Origin: Caenispirillum salinarum AK4
GTDB taxonomy: Bacteria > Pseudomonadota > Alphaproteobacteria > Rhodospirillales > Rhodospirillaceae
DNA length: 64,000 bases
Assembly (NCBI RefSeq): GCF_000315795.1
Contig: NZ_ANHY01000014.1
Location: forward strand, 79,461-143,460
Direction of reading: 5' to 3'
Shown: positions 26,252-35,328 of the stretch, piece after piece
How positions within the stretch are numbered: position 1 is the stretch's first letter
Layout: each line of letters starts with the position of its first letter
Program-made: the position numbers and the translations under genes
Notes under the pieces: generated by a model
The model's database searches: none
What the model was told of the DNA's origin: nothing
What the model saw: only the letters and a program-made list of their open reading frames with translations

Positions 26252-27463
26252 TCAGCAGCAGCCGTCCCCGCTCACATTCGGTCGGCTCAGGATGGGCCAG
26301 TAGCTCCACAGCCAGAGGAGGAAGGCGGCCGCCCACACCACCGAGGCCAGCAGGTGCGGCGGTCCCGGCGGATAGGGCATCACGCCCAGGTCCGGCAGCA
26401 CGCGCAGCGCGGTCCCCGCCACAAGCAGCGTGAGCGCGACCGGCACCGTGCGCGGAAACGCCAGGCTGCGCCCCGTGTGCATCAGGCCGGCCACGGCGAA
26501 CACCGTGAGCACGCCCAGGCCCAGGCCGCCCATCAACACCATGTGCAGCGCGGCCGTCTCCGGATAGGGAGCGCCCAGTCGTGCCGCGCCGATCAGCAAC
26601 AGGCCGATCCCGGCCAGCAGGCTCGACAGCGCCGGCGCCAGAAGCGGTGCGCGCACGGCCTCCCGCCCGACGAAGGCTTCCCCGACGCGGTCGAGGAAGG
26701 CTGCGCCGGCCGCGATCATCAGGTACCCGGTGACGGCGGGCGACAGGCCGGCAAGGGTTCCCGCCAGCGCGACAGCCGCCATGCCGGGCGCCAGGTTCAG
26801 GCGTCCCGGGTGCGGGCGGTAGGGCGAGGTTTCCTCGGTCGGGTCCAGGACCTTGTTGGTGATGGGCACAGTGATCCGTCCCAGGACCAAACCGAGCAGC
26901 CCGATGAACACCAGGGCCGCCGCGCGGAGAGCCTCGGCGGCGAGGTCCGGCGCGACAAAGATGATGGCGGCCTGCGCCGTGGCGCCGGCGGCCGCCAGCG
27001 CCGTCAGCCAGAACAGCATTCCGATCAGCCGGGCGTGCGGGCGCCGCCACCGCACCCAGGCCACGTACGCCGGCAGGAACAGCAGCCACGCCAGGTCGGC
27101 GGCGGCGCCAACGGGCGCCAGCGGTGCCGCCCCCAGCAGCCCCGCCAGTCGCCCGACGAGCCACAGGCCGGCCAGGATGAACAGCGGCCGGCCCCTGAAG
27201 CGGGCGGTGTTGCTCCACTCGGGCACGGCCGTCGTGACGAAGCCGATAAGGGCCGCGCCGTAGGCCCCGAACAGCATTTCGTTGGCGTGGCGCAGGGTTG
27301 GCGGCAGGGGTTCCTCGAAGGGCAGGGCGAAATCGCCCGCCACCCACAGGAACGGCCACAGCGCGGCGTGCAGCGCCGAAAGCAGGAAGAACGGCCGCAG
27401 GCCCTCGTCGCCGAGCACCTCCAGCCGGGCGGAAAGCGTCTGCCGGATCGCCTGGGCCGTCAT
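26252..27463 (-). CDS. nnrS: NnrS family membrane protein
   Basis: A 403-residue, very hydrophobic protein with about twelve predicted helices. The N-terminal FFLLSALHAALWPFLWVAG, HANEMLFGAYGAALIGFVTTAVPEW and later ALHMVLMGGLGLGVLTV with histidines are typical of NnrS, a haem- and copper-containing membrane protein linked to nitric oxide stress and denitrification regulons. The gene overlaps the preceding ATPase by 4 bp, and a Crp/Fnr-type regulator is encoded 3 kb upstream on the same strand. The C-terminal SGDGCC tail has two cysteines. Confidence 0.88.
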   Translation of the reverse strand: MTAQAIRQTLSARLEVLGDEGLRPFFLLSALHAALWPFLWVAGDFALPFEEPLPPTLRHANEMLFGAYGAALIGFVTTAVPEWSNTARFRGRPLFILAGLWLVGRLAGLLGAAPLAPVGAAADLAWLLFLPAYVAWVRWRRPHARLIGMLFWLTALAAAGATAQAAIIFVAPDLAAEALRAAALVFIGLLGLVLGRITVPITNKVLDPTEETSPYRPHPGRLNLAPGMAAVALAGTLAGLSPAVTGYLMIAAGAAFLDRVGEAFVGREAVRAPLLAPALSSLLAGIGLLLIGAARLGAPYPETAALHMVLMGGLGLGVLTVFAVAGLMHTGRSLAFPRTVPVALTLLVAGTALRVLPDLGVMPYPPGPPHLLASVVWAAAFLLWLWSYWPILSRPNVSGDGCC

Positions 27464-28212
27464 GCCAGCCGCCTTTCATCCACGTCGTGCACATGCCGGA
27501 ACAGCGGGTCGTCGCCGAGGAAGGCGCCGACCAGGGTGAAAACCTCGGCCTCGGTGCGCTCTCCGGGGCTGCCGGGCAGGGTGCGGGCGCCGACGATGCC
27601 GCGTCCGTGCACGTCCATGACGGCGATGCGGTGGGCGATGCGCGCGGCCTCCATCAGGTCGTGGGTGATGAACAGGGCGCCGAAGCGGTAAAGCCCCGCC
27701 GCCTCGATCACCAGGTCCTGCATTCGCCGCTTGAGCGCCACGTCCAGCGCCGTGAACGGCTCGTCGAAATAGATGAAGTCCGGCGCCACGGCCAGGGCGC
27801 GGGCGATGGCCGTGCGCTGGAGCATCCCGCCCGAAAGCTCCGCCGGGAACTTGTCCAGGTCGCGTGCTTCCAGCGCCGCCCGGTCCGCCGCCGCCTCGGC
27901 CCGCCGCCGACGCTCGCGGCGGGACACGCCGGCGAGGCGCAGCGGATAGGCGATGTTGTCGCGCGCGGTGGCCCAGGGCAGCAGGCGCGGCTCCTGGAAC
28001 ACCATGGCATGGCGCTCGTAGCCCCGCACCACCGCCCCCCGCAGCGGGTCGACCACGCCGGCGGCGATGTGGGCGAGCGTGCTCTTGCCGCACCCGGACG
28101 GGCCGACGAGAGCAACCACCTCGCCCACGGCAAGGCTCAGGTCGATCCCGTCGACCACCGTCCGGCCGAGGTAGGAGTGGCCGACGCCGCTCAGGGTCAG
28201 GGCCTGGTCCAT
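27460..28212 (-). CDS. NitT/TauT/SsuB-type ABC importer ATPase
   Basis: A 250-residue ATPase of the nitrate/sulfonate/taurine subfamily: Walker A GPSGCGKST, MVFQEPRLLPWATARDNI, signature LSGGMLQRTAIARAL, Walker B FIYFDEPFTALD and FITHDLMEA. ATG at 28212 has CGGAGG upstream. The matching permease and binding protein are encoded at 31347-33155, separated from it by a TonB receptor and a Crp/Fnr gene, but all are on the same strand and probably form one uptake system. The ligand is not evident. Confidence 0.9.
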   Translation of the reverse strand: MDQALTLSGVGHSYLGRTVVDGIDLSLAVGEVVALVGPSGCGKSTLAHIAAGVVDPLRGAVVRGYERHAMVFQEPRLLPWATARDNIAYPLRLAGVSRRERRRRAEAAADRAALEARDLDKFPAELSGGMLQRTAIARALAVAPDFIYFDEPFTALDVALKRRMQDLVIEAAGLYRFGALFITHDLMEAARIAHRIAVMDVHGRGIVGARTLPGSPGERTEAEVFTLVGAFLGDDPLFRHVHDVDERRLA

Positions 28213-28228
28213 GGTGCCTCCGCCCCGA

Positions 28229-30511
28229 TCAGAATGCGACCCGCAGGCCGGCGTAGAACGCCCGCCCGTCGCCCGGCAGGAACGCCGCCTGGTCGGGCCG
28301 CGCCTGGTCGACGATGAGGGTCGATGAGGCATAGGTCGCATCGAAGATGTTGCGCGCCTCGCCATACAGAACGACGCCCTCGGCGACACTGTAGTCGGCG
28401 CTCAGGTCCACTGTGGCGTAGGGGTCGCGGTAGAGGGTGTTCATGTTGTCCACCGGCGTTTCCGTCGGAATCCAGTCCAGCCCCGCGCCCACCGCAAGGT
28501 CCTCGGTCACGGCATAGCGGGCCGTCAGGTTGATGACGTGCTGGGGCGCGCCGGCCAGGCGGTTGTCGCCCCGCACCGGGTCGTCATGGAAGCGGAAGTC
28601 CTGGAAGGTGTAGGCGAGCCGCGTCGACAGATCGTCGGACAGATGCGCGGTCACACCCAGTTCCACGCCGAAGTGCCGTGTTTCGTCGGCGTTGACGGCG
28701 CCCAGCGAGGCCCCCGTCTCGTCGCGCAGGCTGAGCAGTTCGTCGTTCACCCAAGAGTAGTACGTCACGGCGTCGACACCCACGGGGCCAAGGAAGCCGC
28801 GCCAGCCCGCCTCGATCGTGGTCGCCGTCTGGGCGTCCAGGTCGGGCGTGCGGTAGGCCGCGGCGGGGAAGTTCGGCGCAGGCGGGCGGGGCCGGCCGGC
28901 GCTGCTGTTCGGCGTGCCGTTGACGGTGGCCAGCAGGTCGTCGTGGGTCGGCGGCTCGAAGCTGCGGCTCACGGCGGCGAAGACCATGTGGTCGTCGTTC
29001 GGGCGGTAGGACAGGCCGAGGCTGGGACTGACCGCCGAATACTCATGGTCGTAGCTGGTGTCGCCGGCGGTCACCGATCCATCGGGCAGCCGCTGGTTCG
29101 GCTGGCCGGGATTGTAGGCGATGGTCGGCCGGGTGGCGGCGCCGTAGGTGTCGGTGTTGGTGCGGGTCGCGAGCGCATAGGTGATGGCCGGCGACAGGGT
29201 GAACCCGTCCCCCAGCGGCAGGTTGAGGCCGCCGTGCAGCGTCAGGGTGGAGGCTTCAAGGTCGCTGCTGCCGAACAGCGGCCCGCGCTCGCCCGAGGCA
29301 TTGATGTAGTCACGCCGGTCGGCCGAGCCCGTCACATAGCGCAGGCTGGTGTCCACCAGCGGCAGGGGCGCGTCGGGGTCCGGCGCGTAGGCGTAGCGCG
29401 CGACCAGCGTCAGATCGCCGCCCTCCGTCTCGCGGATGCCCGACGGGATGGGGAAGCGGAAGGCGTCCTTTGTGTGGGTATAGCCGATGCCGCCGTCCAG
29501 AAGATGGTCGCCGAAGGTGGCCGAGGTGCGGTTGCCGACATGGAACTGTTCCGCGTCCCGTTGCGGCCGGTCGCGCAGCACGTTGGGGCCCGGATTGGTC
29601 GGTTGCCCGCCCACCATGACCGGTCCGCCGTGGACGGAATCGGGGTCGGACTCCAGGATCGCCTTGGGCAGCGGTCCCGCCACGTCGAAGCGCAGGTCCG
29701 TGTAGCCGGCAAAGAACCGCGTGCTGACATCGTCGGTCACGTCCAGGCCGACGTTGGCGTCGATGCTCGTCCGTTCGGAACTGTTGTAGTCGCGGTAGCC
29801 GTCGCGGCGGCTGTGGTCGAGGCGCACCAGGCCGTCGGCATCGCCCAGGCGGCCGCCGGCCTGCAGCGCGCCCTTGACGTGGCCGAAGCTGCCGCCTTCC
29901 AGCATGGCCTCGACGCCGGGGTCCGAGGTGCCGGTGGGGGAGACGAAGTTGATCGCCCCGCCCAGCATGGCCGCGCCCAGTCGGTTGGCCGTGTAGCCGC
30001 GGTAGATTTCCACCACCTCCGCCTGGCGCGGGTTGGCGAGGCCGACGATGTACGAGCCGTCGGCGCGGTTGATGGGCAGGCCGTTCTGCAGGGCCAGCAC
30101 ACCGCGCTCCACCGGGTTCTGCTGCAGGCCGGAGCCACGGATCTGGATGCGCGGCTGGTCGTTGCCGCCGAAGAAATCCTGCACCACCACGCCGGGAACC
30201 GCCGCCAGCGTGTCGGAAATGGACAGGTCCGCCTTGCCCGTCAGGTCGTCGGTCGCGACCAGGCCGGTGCCGCCGGGAATGGCCTCCAGCCGGATGCGGG
30301 AGCGGTCTTCCGTCATCAGCTGCAGGCCTTCGACGGTGAGCGGCTCCAGATACACCGTCGAGCCCGGAGTGGCCGACTGCGCGCGGGCATCGGCGGGAAC
30401 CCCGCCGGCAACGCCCATGGCGACAGCCCCGGTGATGAGGGCGGCGCCGGTGCGGCCCGGCCTCCGCCGCGGGCTGCTGCGGCCCTGGGACGCGCGTCCA
30501 TCAGTCGTCAT
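28229..30511 (-). CDS. TonB-dependent outer-membrane receptor
   Basis: A 760-residue receptor. A long Tat-like or Sec signal (about 1-44, ending ADARAQS) is followed by a possible TonB box (LEPLTVEGL), the plug domain (ISDTLAAVPGVVVQDFFGG, RIQIRGSGLQ, NPRQAEVVEIYRG) and a barrel ending in aromatic FYAGLRVAF. It lacks an STN domain, so it is a transporter and not a transducer. A Fur-like box lies 19-38 bp upstream of the start. It is encoded between halves of a NitT/TauT-type ABC system, so it probably feeds that importer. Confidence 0.9.
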   Translation of the reverse strand: MTTDGRASQGRSSPRRRPGRTGAALITGAVAMGVAGGVPADARAQSATPGSTVYLEPLTVEGLQLMTEDRSRIRLEAIPGGTGLVATDDLTGKADLSISDTLAAVPGVVVQDFFGGNDQPRIQIRGSGLQQNPVERGVLALQNGLPINRADGSYIVGLANPRQAEVVEIYRGYTANRLGAAMLGGAINFVSPTGTSDPGVEAMLEGGSFGHVKGALQAGGRLGDADGLVRLDHSRRDGYRDYNSSERTSIDANVGLDVTDDVSTRFFAGYTDLRFDVAGPLPKAILESDPDSVHGGPVMVGGQPTNPGPNVLRDRPQRDAEQFHVGNRTSATFGDHLLDGGIGYTHTKDAFRFPIPSGIRETEGGDLTLVARYAYAPDPDAPLPLVDTSLRYVTGSADRRDYINASGERGPLFGSSDLEASTLTLHGGLNLPLGDGFTLSPAITYALATRTNTDTYGAATRPTIAYNPGQPNQRLPDGSVTAGDTSYDHEYSAVSPSLGLSYRPNDDHMVFAAVSRSFEPPTHDDLLATVNGTPNSSAGRPRPPAPNFPAAAYRTPDLDAQTATTIEAGWRGFLGPVGVDAVTYYSWVNDELLSLRDETGASLGAVNADETRHFGVELGVTAHLSDDLSTRLAYTFQDFRFHDDPVRGDNRLAGAPQHVINLTARYAVTEDLAVGAGLDWIPTETPVDNMNTLYRDPYATVDLSADYSVAEGVVLYGEARNIFDATYASSTLIVDQARPDQAAFLPGDGRAFYAGLRVAF

Positions 30512-30529
30512 GGAAACCTCTCATAATAT

Positions 30530-30549
30530 TGCGAACGAGTGTCATTCGC
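30530..30549 (-). promoter_or_regulatory. Fur-type operator before the TonB receptor gene
   Basis: On the minus strand this reads GCGAATGACACTCGTTCGCA, a near-perfect palindrome (GCGAA ... TTCGC arms) of the alphaproteobacterial Fur-box type. It agrees at 16 of 20 positions with the site before fecI at 41133-41152. It is placed 19 bp upstream of the receptor start codon, where it would block transcription when iron is plentiful. Confidence 0.6.
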
Positions 30550-30615
30550 GATCATAGCCGCCTTCGCCACGTGCCCTCTTGATCCTGGGCAAGTTGAGCC
30601 GAAAAAGCGGGAGGT

Positions 30616-31350
30616 TCAGTCGGCCGCCTCGGCGACGTACGCCCGCAGGCGGTCGGGGTCGTGCAGTGTGATGCGGCCCCGGCGCGCGTCGACGCCCAGC
30701 GCACTCAGCTTGCGCAGGCTGCGCGACAGGGTGGACGGCGTGACGGCCAGCCGGGCGGCGATGACGGACTGTTCGACAGGCAGCGGGAAGGCCGTCGCCG
30801 GGTGACCGGCTCCGGCGTGCATCTGAAGCAGCATGTCGGCGACACGGCGGTCCACGGACCAGCTTTTCAGGTGCTCGATCTGGTCGACCAACCGCTGCAT
30901 CTGTCGGAAGGTCGCGGCGACGATGGACAATCCCAGGCCGGGCGTCTGCTCCACCAGCGCACGGAAGCGGGCCGCTTCGAAACGGGCGGCGCGCACCGGC
31001 GTCGCGGCTTCCGCGGCGACGGGATAGCGGGCGCCCGGCATGATCAGGGCTTCGGCGAAGGACTCCCCCGGCCCGATCAGCTTGATGACGGTGCGGGCAC
31101 CGTCGCTGGTGTCGCGGACCATCTGAAGCCAGCCGTCGACGGCGACATAGAAGGCCTCTGCCGGATCGCCCTGAAGGAACAGCGTTCCCCCTTCCGCCAC
31201 CGTTTCGACGCGCACCGGCTCCACGAGCAGGTCGAAGGTGGCGTCATCGAGTGCGCCGAAAATGCTTGCGCGGCGGATCGTCCGGCGGTCCGCCGCTTCG
31301 AGGGATGCCGCTGCGCGCGGCGTGCGCGCAGGGCCGCACCGCCCGCTCAT
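30616..31350 (-). CDS. Crp/Fnr-family regulator (DNR/NnrR-like)
   Basis: A 244-residue regulator: cNMP-binding-type beta barrel (about 25-150, EGGTLFLQGDPAEAFYVAVDGW, LIGPGESFAEALIM), a dimerisation helix, and a C-terminal helix-turn-helix (VIAARLAVTPSTLSRSLRKL). There is no N-terminal cysteine cluster as in FNR, which fits the NO-responsive DNR/NnrR group. It overlaps the permease stop (ATGA) and so belongs to the ABC operon. A TTGAC-N4-GTCAA site ahead of that operon (33309-33322) suits such a regulator, and nnrS downstream is a typical target. Confidence 0.83.
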   Translation of the reverse strand: MSGRCGPARTPRAAASLEAADRRTIRRASIFGALDDATFDLLVEPVRVETVAEGGTLFLQGDPAEAFYVAVDGWLQMVRDTSDGARTVIKLIGPGESFAEALIMPGARYPVAAEAATPVRAARFEAARFRALVEQTPGLGLSIVAATFRQMQRLVDQIEHLKSWSVDRRVADMLLQMHAGAGHPATAFPLPVEQSVIAARLAVTPSTLSRSLRKLSALGVDARRGRITLHDPDRLRAYVAEAAD

Positions 31351-32159
31351 CGCTTGACGCCCCAGGGGCGGCTGGCCTCCCGCCAGCGTTCGAACTCGGC
31401 GCGGACCGGGTGGACCACAAGGTACTCCACCGCGATCAGACCGCCGACGGCGACCAGGACCCAGGCGAGCGCCGTGGTGACGTCGAGGTTGGCGCGCGCC
31501 ATGGCCAGGGCGCCGCCGATGCCGCCGGTGTTGGCCAGAAGCTCGGCCATCACCGCCACCTTGAAGGCGGTGCCCAGGGCGACCGTCAGGACGGGGAAGA
31601 GATAGGCCGAGACGTGACGCAGGCCGAGGGTGCGCAGGCGCTGCACCGGACCGGCGCCGAAGGCCCGCGCCATGTCGTCCAGCTTGCGGTCGCGGCTCAT
31701 CACGCCTTCCGCCACGCCGAGGAAGATCATGGGCGTGGCCGCGACGACGACGGTGGTGGTGACGGTGCCGTCGGACGAGCCGAACCAGATCATCGCCAGG
31801 ACGATCCAGGCGATCGGCGGCACACCCAGCAGAACGGTCAGGATGGGGCGCGCCACCCGCATGGTCGCTGCCGAATAGCCCGCCGCGAGGCCCCCGGCCG
31901 CACCGCAGGCGACGGCGAGCAGGAAGCCCTCCGCCGCGCGGCGCACGGTTTCCACCACCAGCAGAAGGCTTGCCGGATCGGTGAGGATAAGCGCCGCGGC
32001 CTGGACCGTGGCGGCCGGCGCGGACAGGATGAAGTCGCCGTACAACTCGTGCCCGGCCTGCCACAGGGCGGCGAACAGGGCAAGGCCGGTCAGCCCCGCC
32101 CAGCCCGACCACAGGAAGCGGCCAAGGCGGCCCAGCCGGTCCAGAAGCGCCGCTGCCAT
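31347..32159 (-). CDS. NitT/TauT/SsuC-type ABC importer permease
   Basis: A 270-residue permease with about six membrane helices. The family region is clear: LLGVPPIAWIVLAMIWFG, then the EAA-like loop DDMARAFGAGPVQRLRTLGL, and ALGTAFKVAVMAELLANTGGIGG. It follows the binding-protein gene by 9 bp and overlaps the Crp/Fnr gene. Partner ATPase is at 27460-28212. Confidence 0.9.
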   Translation of the reverse strand: MAAALLDRLGRLGRFLWSGWAGLTGLALFAALWQAGHELYGDFILSAPAATVQAAALILTDPASLLLVVETVRRAAEGFLLAVACGAAGGLAAGYSAATMRVARPILTVLLGVPPIAWIVLAMIWFGSSDGTVTTTVVVAATPMIFLGVAEGVMSRDRKLDDMARAFGAGPVQRLRTLGLRHVSAYLFPVLTVALGTAFKVAVMAELLANTGGIGGALAMARANLDVTTALAWVLVAVGGLIAVEYLVVHPVRAEFERWREASRPWGVKR

Positions 32160-32168
32160 GATCCGCTC

Positions 32169-33155
32169 CTACAGATAGAAGGCGCTGTCGGGCAGCTTGC
32201 CGCCAAGAATTGCCGGATCGGTATCGGCGAGCGCCTTGAAGACAGGCTCAAGGACGGGACGCGCGGCGCCGGCCCGCGTCGCCACCAGGTTCGAGTGGGG
32301 GATCGCCTGCCGGATCACCGGGGCCGGCAGGCCCACCGTGCCGGCGACGATGCCGGCGGCCTCGGCCGGGGCGGCGTTGACGGCTTCGACCGCCTGCGCC
32401 AGCCCCTGGTGCAGGGCTTCCACCGCCGGGCGGTGGGCCTCCAGGAAGGCGCCGGTCACGCCGAGCCCCGCCTGGGGCAGGGCGGGCGGCAGGTCCATGG
32501 CCTTTGCCCAGGCGTCCTGGATGTCGATGACGCGCGTGAGCGCCCGTCCGGCCATCGCGCCCCTGACGATCGACGCGCTGGCCGCCGGTTCGGGCAGAAG
32601 GGCGGCGTCGATGCGGCCGGTTGCCAGCAACTGCGCGGCTTCCAGCGGCGTGCCGGCGAACCGCAGGTCCAGGTCGTCCTCGCCGATGTTCCGGGCCGTC
32701 AGCAGGCGGCGGAAGATGATGTCGGGGGTGTCGTTGCGGAAGGGCACGGCGACGCTCCGGCCCTTGAGCGCCTCCAGCGACGTCAGCGCCGGATCGGCCG
32801 ACACCACATGCAGGAGGCCGTTGGTCATGACGTTGACCAGCCGGACGTCCAGCCCGCGATTGAACAGGTTCGCCGCCGACTGCGTGGGCAGGACGAACAC
32901 GTTCATGGTGCCCGACGTCAGGCCGGCGCGCAGTTCGTCGGGATTGCGCCAGGCGCGGAACGTCACGGTATCGGCGATGCCGCGCAGGCGCCCGGTTTCA
33001 ATGGCGTGAACGACGGTCACGGATGGTCCCGCCGGCGGTCCCCAGACCGTCAACTCGGGGATCGCTGCGTCGGCACGGGCGCGGCCCGCCAGGAGGCCCG
33101 CACACCCCAAGGCCGCGACGCCCGTGAACAGGCCGCGGCGCGTCATGCTGGTCAT
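32169..33155 (-). CDS. NitT/TauT-type ABC substrate-binding protein
   Basis: A 328-residue binding protein with a Tat-like signal (MTRRGLFTGVAALGCAGLLAGRARA). The mature part shows the SsuA/NrtA-type fold: ELTVWGPPAGPSV, TSGTMNVFVLPTQSAANLFNRG, VNVMTNGLLHVV, SLEALKGRSVAVPF and ATGRIDAALLPEP. Start 33155 puts the arginine pair at residues 6-7; a longer in-frame start at 33209 has no advantage. First gene of the leftward unit, with Fur-like and FNR-like sites upstream. The ligand is unknown; an iron-, copper- or cofactor-related compound fits the regulation better than nitrate or taurine. Confidence 0.87.
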   Translation of the reverse strand: MTSMTRRGLFTGVAALGCAGLLAGRARADAAIPELTVWGPPAGPSVTVVHAIETGRLRGIADTVTFRAWRNPDELRAGLTSGTMNVFVLPTQSAANLFNRGLDVRLVNVMTNGLLHVVSADPALTSLEALKGRSVAVPFRNDTPDIIFRRLLTARNIGEDDLDLRFAGTPLEAAQLLATGRIDAALLPEPAASASIVRGAMAGRALTRVIDIQDAWAKAMDLPPALPQAGLGVTGAFLEAHRPAVEALHQGLAQAVEAVNAAPAEAAGIVAGTVGLPAPVIRQAIPHSNLVATRAGAARPVLEPVFKALADTDPAILGGKLPDSAFYL

Positions 33156-33217
33156 GGCTACTCTTCCTTGCTTCGGTTTCGGGCCCATTTGTTTCATCGC
33201 CTGCTGCAAAAATGGCT

Positions 33218-33242
33218 ATCACGAATGAAAATGCGTTGCAAT
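33218..33242 (-). promoter_or_regulatory. Fur-like site before the binding-protein operon
   Basis: On the minus strand, ATTGCAACGCATTTTCA followed by TTCGTGAT. It agrees at 18 of 25 positions with the plus-strand form of the site at 30528-30552. Its 17-bp core, TGAAAATGCGTTGCAAT on the plus strand, recurs with one change at 39444-39460 before the siderophore receptor gene. It lies 63-87 bp upstream of the binding-protein start. Confidence 0.45.
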
Positions 33243-33308
33243 TGCAGTGTAAGCGAGAGGCGGTGCCTCCTGTCCAGAGGGTCGTGCCACGGGACGGGAT
33301 GGCAGGCC

Positions 33309-33322
33309 TTGACGCTGGTCAA
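33309..33322. promoter_or_regulatory. FNR/DNR-type box
   Basis: TTGACGCTGGTCAA is a perfect palindrome of the Crp/Fnr class (TTGAC-N4-GTCAA), differing from the FNR/DNR consensus TTGAT-N4-ATCAA only at the fifth base of each arm. It lies 154 bp upstream of the binding-protein gene whose operon contains a Crp/Fnr-type regulator gene. The remainder of this 205-bp gap shows no further gene. Confidence 0.55.
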
Positions 33323-33360
33323 TCCTGTAGGGACCGGCCGGGAGAGCCCGATTGCCCGCC

Positions 33361-35328
33361 TTACGTCCGTCGCATGAGGGCCAGGAGGAGCGGTGTACCG
33401 ACCAGCGCCGAGACGATGCCGGCCGGCATCTCGTAGGGATACAGCAGCGTCCGCCCCAACCAGTCGGCCGTCAGCATCAGTCCGCCGCCCGCCGCCGCGC
33501 CGACCAGGATCTGCGGCCCACCACGCACGAAGCCCGCGGCGCGCGCGATCTGCGGCGCCATGAGGCCGACGAAGCTCAAGGGCCCGACGATGATCGTCGC
33601 GGCGGCTGTCATCAGGCCGGCGAGGACGAGCAACACGCCACGCGCGCGGGGGACGGAAAGGCCGAGGCCCCGTGCTCCGGAGGCCCCCAGCGGCAGAAGG
33701 TCGAGCCAGCGGGCAAGCGCGACGGTGAGCCCGACCAGCCCCCCCGCCAGCACCAGGCTGACCAGGGCCGAGGCCGTGCCTGTGCCGTAGGTCGTGCCAC
33801 TCATCCAGCGTAGCAGAACGAGCGAGCGCGGGTCGCCGGTGGCCGCCAGGGCGCCGATGAAGGCGTCCAGCATGGCACCCAGCGCGATGCCGGCCAGGAC
33901 GAGGCGTTCGGGCAGGAACCCGCTCCGCCGGGTGAGGATGAACAGGGCGCCAAGCACCAGCGCGGTGCCGACCGCCGCGCCCGTCATCAGCACGGGATAG
34001 GCAGGGTCCGTGATCAGGAAAAGGATGGCCGCCATCCCGATCATCGCCCCCGCGCTGATGCCCAGGACCTCGGGGCTTGCCATCTCGTTGCCGGTAAGCC
34101 GCTGCAGGATGGCGCCCGCAGCCGCCAGCATCGCGCCGGCGGCCAGGGCGGCGCCCACGCGCGGCAGCCGCCAGTCGGCCAGGACGTCCCAATCCTCCAG
34201 GCCATTGACCTGCCAGGCACCCGCAGGCGTGCGGCCGATGAACAGCGCGGCGAGCGCAAGAAGGGCCAGGCCACCCAGCGCGACCGCCACGGCGGGCATG
34301 GTCGGCCCGCGCCAGCGCCGGGCGCTGAGCACCGCCATGCCGCCGGCGAACGAAAGCTTCAGGCGCGGCAGGACGAGCAGCAGGAGAGGCGTCCCGAGCA
34401 GCGCCGTGACAGCGCCGGTCGGGATGAAGGCGCCCATGTCCGCGGCCAGCAGCTGGACGCTTGTGTCGGTGAGCCACAGCATGGCCGCGCCGATCAGGGC
34501 GGACCAGACCAGCTGCGGTCCCACCCGGCGCGCGCCGGCAAGGCGCGCCACGGTGGGGGCGGCAAGGCCGATGAAGCCGATGACGCCGACGGCGCTGGCG
34601 ACGGCGGCCGCCAAGGCCACCGCGATGCTGACCGCCAGGACCCGAACGGCGCTCGGGGAAAGCCCCAGCGATCGCGTGCCCGCCTCGCCCAGCTCCAGCA
34701 GTCCAAGGGGGCGGGCGATCAAGGCGACGCCGAGACAAAGCACGGCAAGCTGGGGCCCCAGTGTCACGGCCGTCGACCAATCCTGCTGCGCCAGCGAACC
34801 CGAGCCCCAGATGAACAGGCTGACCAGATAGCGATCGTTGAGGAGAATGAGCAGCGTCGCCAGCGCCCCGCAGTACAGGCTGACGATCAGTCCGCCCAGG
34901 ACCAGGGCCACCGGATCGAAATTGCGCCGGGCGCCGATGGCGAACACGACGCCGGCGGTGGCGGCACTGCCTGCAAGAGCCACCATCTCGCGCCCCGCCA
35001 CCAGCAGGCCCGGTGCGACCAGGCCGGCAAGCACCAGCGCCAGGCTGGCGCCGGCGGACAGCCCCAATGTCGTCGGCGAGGCCAGAGGGTTGCGCAGGGC
35101 CCGTTGCAGGATGGCGCCGGAGAGGGCCAATGCCGCGCCGCACAGCAGGCTGACCACCAGCCGCGGCAACTGGGAGTACAGCAGGACCATCCGGTCGGCG
35201 CCGTATCCGGCCGCCGGCTCAAGCAGGTGCGGCAGGTCTTCCCGCAGCAGGAGCCACGCCGCGGCGGCGGCCGCGGCGAAAAGGGTCAGCGCAATGGCGG
35301 GTGTCTTGTCCCGCGTCTCGGCCATCAT
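33361..35328 (-). CDS. fhuB: Fused FecCD-type siderophore permease (FhuB-like)
   Basis: A 655-residue inner-membrane protein made of two tandem FecCD permease halves of about 325 residues each, as in FhuB. Each half repeats the landmarks: LPRLVVSLLCGAALALSGAILQ / LPRVGAALAAGAMLAAAGAILQ, NPLASPTTLGLSAGA / NEMASPEVLGISAGA, and GVIGFIGLAAP / GPLSFVGLMAP. It would form the whole channel for the FhuD-type receptor and FhuC-type ATPase. It overlaps the binding-protein gene by 4 bp and ends the siderophore operon. Confidence 0.93.
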   Translation of the reverse strand: MMAETRDKTPAIALTLFAAAAAAAWLLLREDLPHLLEPAAGYGADRMVLLYSQLPRLVVSLLCGAALALSGAILQRALRNPLASPTTLGLSAGASLALVLAGLVAPGLLVAGREMVALAGSAATAGVVFAIGARRNFDPVALVLGGLIVSLYCGALATLLILLNDRYLVSLFIWGSGSLAQQDWSTAVTLGPQLAVLCLGVALIARPLGLLELGEAGTRSLGLSPSAVRVLAVSIAVALAAAVASAVGVIGFIGLAAPTVARLAGARRVGPQLVWSALIGAAMLWLTDTSVQLLAADMGAFIPTGAVTALLGTPLLLLVLPRLKLSFAGGMAVLSARRWRGPTMPAVAVALGGLALLALAALFIGRTPAGAWQVNGLEDWDVLADWRLPRVGAALAAGAMLAAAGAILQRLTGNEMASPEVLGISAGAMIGMAAILFLITDPAYPVLMTGAAVGTALVLGALFILTRRSGFLPERLVLAGIALGAMLDAFIGALAATGDPRSLVLLRWMSGTTYGTGTASALVSLVLAGGLVGLTVALARWLDLLPLGASGARGLGLSVPRARGVLLVLAGLMTAAATIIVGPLSFVGLMAPQIARAAGFVRGGPQILVGAAAGGGLMLTADWLGRTLLYPYEMPAGIVSALVGTPLLLALMRRT

